Shown: piece after piece, positions 7,303-8,075 of the stretch
How positions within the stretch are numbered: position 1 is the stretch's first letter
Layout: each line of letters starts with the position of its first letter
Assembly: GCA_002352055.1 (NCBI GenBank)
Contig: DEHS01000023.1
Span: 12,556-20,630, forward strand
Length of the DNA stretch: 8,075 nt
Direction of reading: 5' to 3'
Source: Legionellaceae bacterium UBA2794
GTDB taxonomy: Bacteria; Pseudomonadota; Gammaproteobacteria; Legionellales; Legionellaceae
Notes under the pieces: generated by a model
What the model saw: only the letters and a program-made list of their open reading frames with translations
Databases searched by the model: none
What the model was told of the DNA's origin: nothing
Program-made: the position numbers and the translations under genes

Positions 7303-8075
7303 ATGAGCACAACGGAAAAGGAATGTAGTGTTGCAATGGAGTGCCAGGGTGTTTTACTGTTTAATGAGTCGTTGGCTCATTATAATACCTGGCGAGTTGG
7401 CGGTCCTGCCGCACGGCTTTATAAACCAGCTCATGTCGCTGATTTGGCCTTATTTTTACGGCAAGTTCCAAGCACTGAACCGATTGTTTGGTTAGGACTT
7501 GGCTCGAACTCACTGATTCGCGATAAAGGATTTGCAGGAACTATAATTTTGACGCAAGGCTGCCTGAAAGACATTAGTTTGCTCGATGAGCAGACTATTA
7601 AGGTTGAAGCCGGGGTCTCCTGTGCTTCTATGGCTCGATTTTCGGCGCGTAATAACTTAACTGGCGGTGAGTTTTGGGCTGGAATACCAGGAACAATGGG
7701 TGGGGCTCTGCGTATGAACGCGGGGTGTCATGGAGCCGAAACCTGGGAATCGGTTATTGCGGTAGAAACCATAAATAGGCAAGGTGAAATTAAAGTACGT
7801 AAACCGCAGGAGTTTGATATTGCTTACCGCCATGTTTCAGGTTTGGTTGATGAGTGGTTTATTTCCGCAACCCTTAGATTAACTCCCGGAAGTAAAGAGA
7901 TCGCATTGCAAAAAATAAAGGAGCTGTTGGCTCATCGAGCAAATACTCAACCAACAAACGAATACAATTGTGGTTCTGTTTTTAGAAATCCACCCGGAAA
8001 CTTTGCCGCAAAACTTATTGAAACATGCGGTTTAAAAGGAATTACCATTGGTGGGGCTATGGTCTCACAAAAGCA
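7303..8075 (+). CDS. murB: UDP-N-acetylenolpyruvoylglucosamine reductase, 5' part (3' end outside window)
   Basis: MurB is the FAD-dependent cytoplasmic reductase that uses NADPH to turn UDP-GlcNAc-enolpyruvate into UDP-MurNAc. The first 257 residues are present and the frame is open to the window edge; full-length short-form MurB is usually about 300. Visible motifs are YNTWRVGGPA (27-36), WLGLGSNSLIRDKGF (63-77), AGIPGTMGGALRMNAGCHG (126-144) for FAD binding, AYRHV (174-178) and NCGSVFRNPPGNFAAKLIE (222-240), in which Ser225 is the expected proton donor; GLKG and GGAMVSQK follow (243-257). This end pattern is that of type II MurB as in Gram-positives, not the longer E. coli type I. ATG 7303 has only a weak GAGAG (7293-7297) in front; ATG 7336, 11 codons later, has AAAAGGAA at 7317-7324 region but 13 bases away, so the start is not settled. 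Confidence 0.94.
   Translation, partial: MSTTEKECSVAMECQGVLLFNESLAHYNTWRVGGPAARLYKPAHVADLALFLRQVPSTEPIVWLGLGSNSLIRDKGFAGTIILTQGCLKDISLLDEQTIKVEAGVSCASMARFSARNNLTGGEFWAGIPGTMGGALRMNAGCHGAETWESVIAVETINRQGEIKVRKPQEFDIAYRHVSGLVDEWFISATLRLTPGSKEIALQKIKELLAHRANTQPTNEYNCGSVFRNPPGNFAAKLIETCGLKGITIGGAMVSQK

Overview
The window holds a run of seven genes, all on the + strand, from the division and cell wall (dcw) region of a gammaproteobacterium. The order is zipA (3' part), murF, mraY, murD, ftsW, murC, murB (5' part). ZipA is essentially a gammaproteobacterial protein, which fixes the class. The AT-leaning codon use and the protein sequences look compatible with a Legionella-type organism, but that genus-level guess is from impression only and was not tested by search.

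Layout: positions 1-617 are the end of zipA. It is followed by a clear hairpin with a T-rich tail (639-672 and beyond), probably a terminator. Positions 673-819 are an AT-rich spacer with a plausible promoter for the next unit. murF (820-2145) is followed by a 104-base gap. Then mraY (2250-3335), murD (3349-4692), ftsW (4698-5873), murC (5885-7294) and murB (7303-8075, cut by the window edge) lie 5 to 13 bases apart and read as a tight operon.

How the genes work together: MurB and MurC act early in the cytoplasm, making UDP-MurNAc and adding L-Ala. MurD adds D-Glu, and MurF adds the D-Ala-D-Ala dipeptide after MurE (not in this window) has acted. MraY moves the finished phospho-MurNAc-pentapeptide onto undecaprenyl phosphate to make lipid I. 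MurG (also not here) makes lipid II. FtsW polymerises lipid II at the division septum, and ZipA tethers FtsZ to the membrane at the same place.

The gene set is conventional and the enzymes look intact. I found no sign of a new biological system. The points worth a second look are architectural: murG is missing from its usual place between ftsW and murC; zipA with a terminator sits where murE and ftsI are normally found; MurB is of the short type II form; and two perfect inverted repeats lie inside murD and ftsW.
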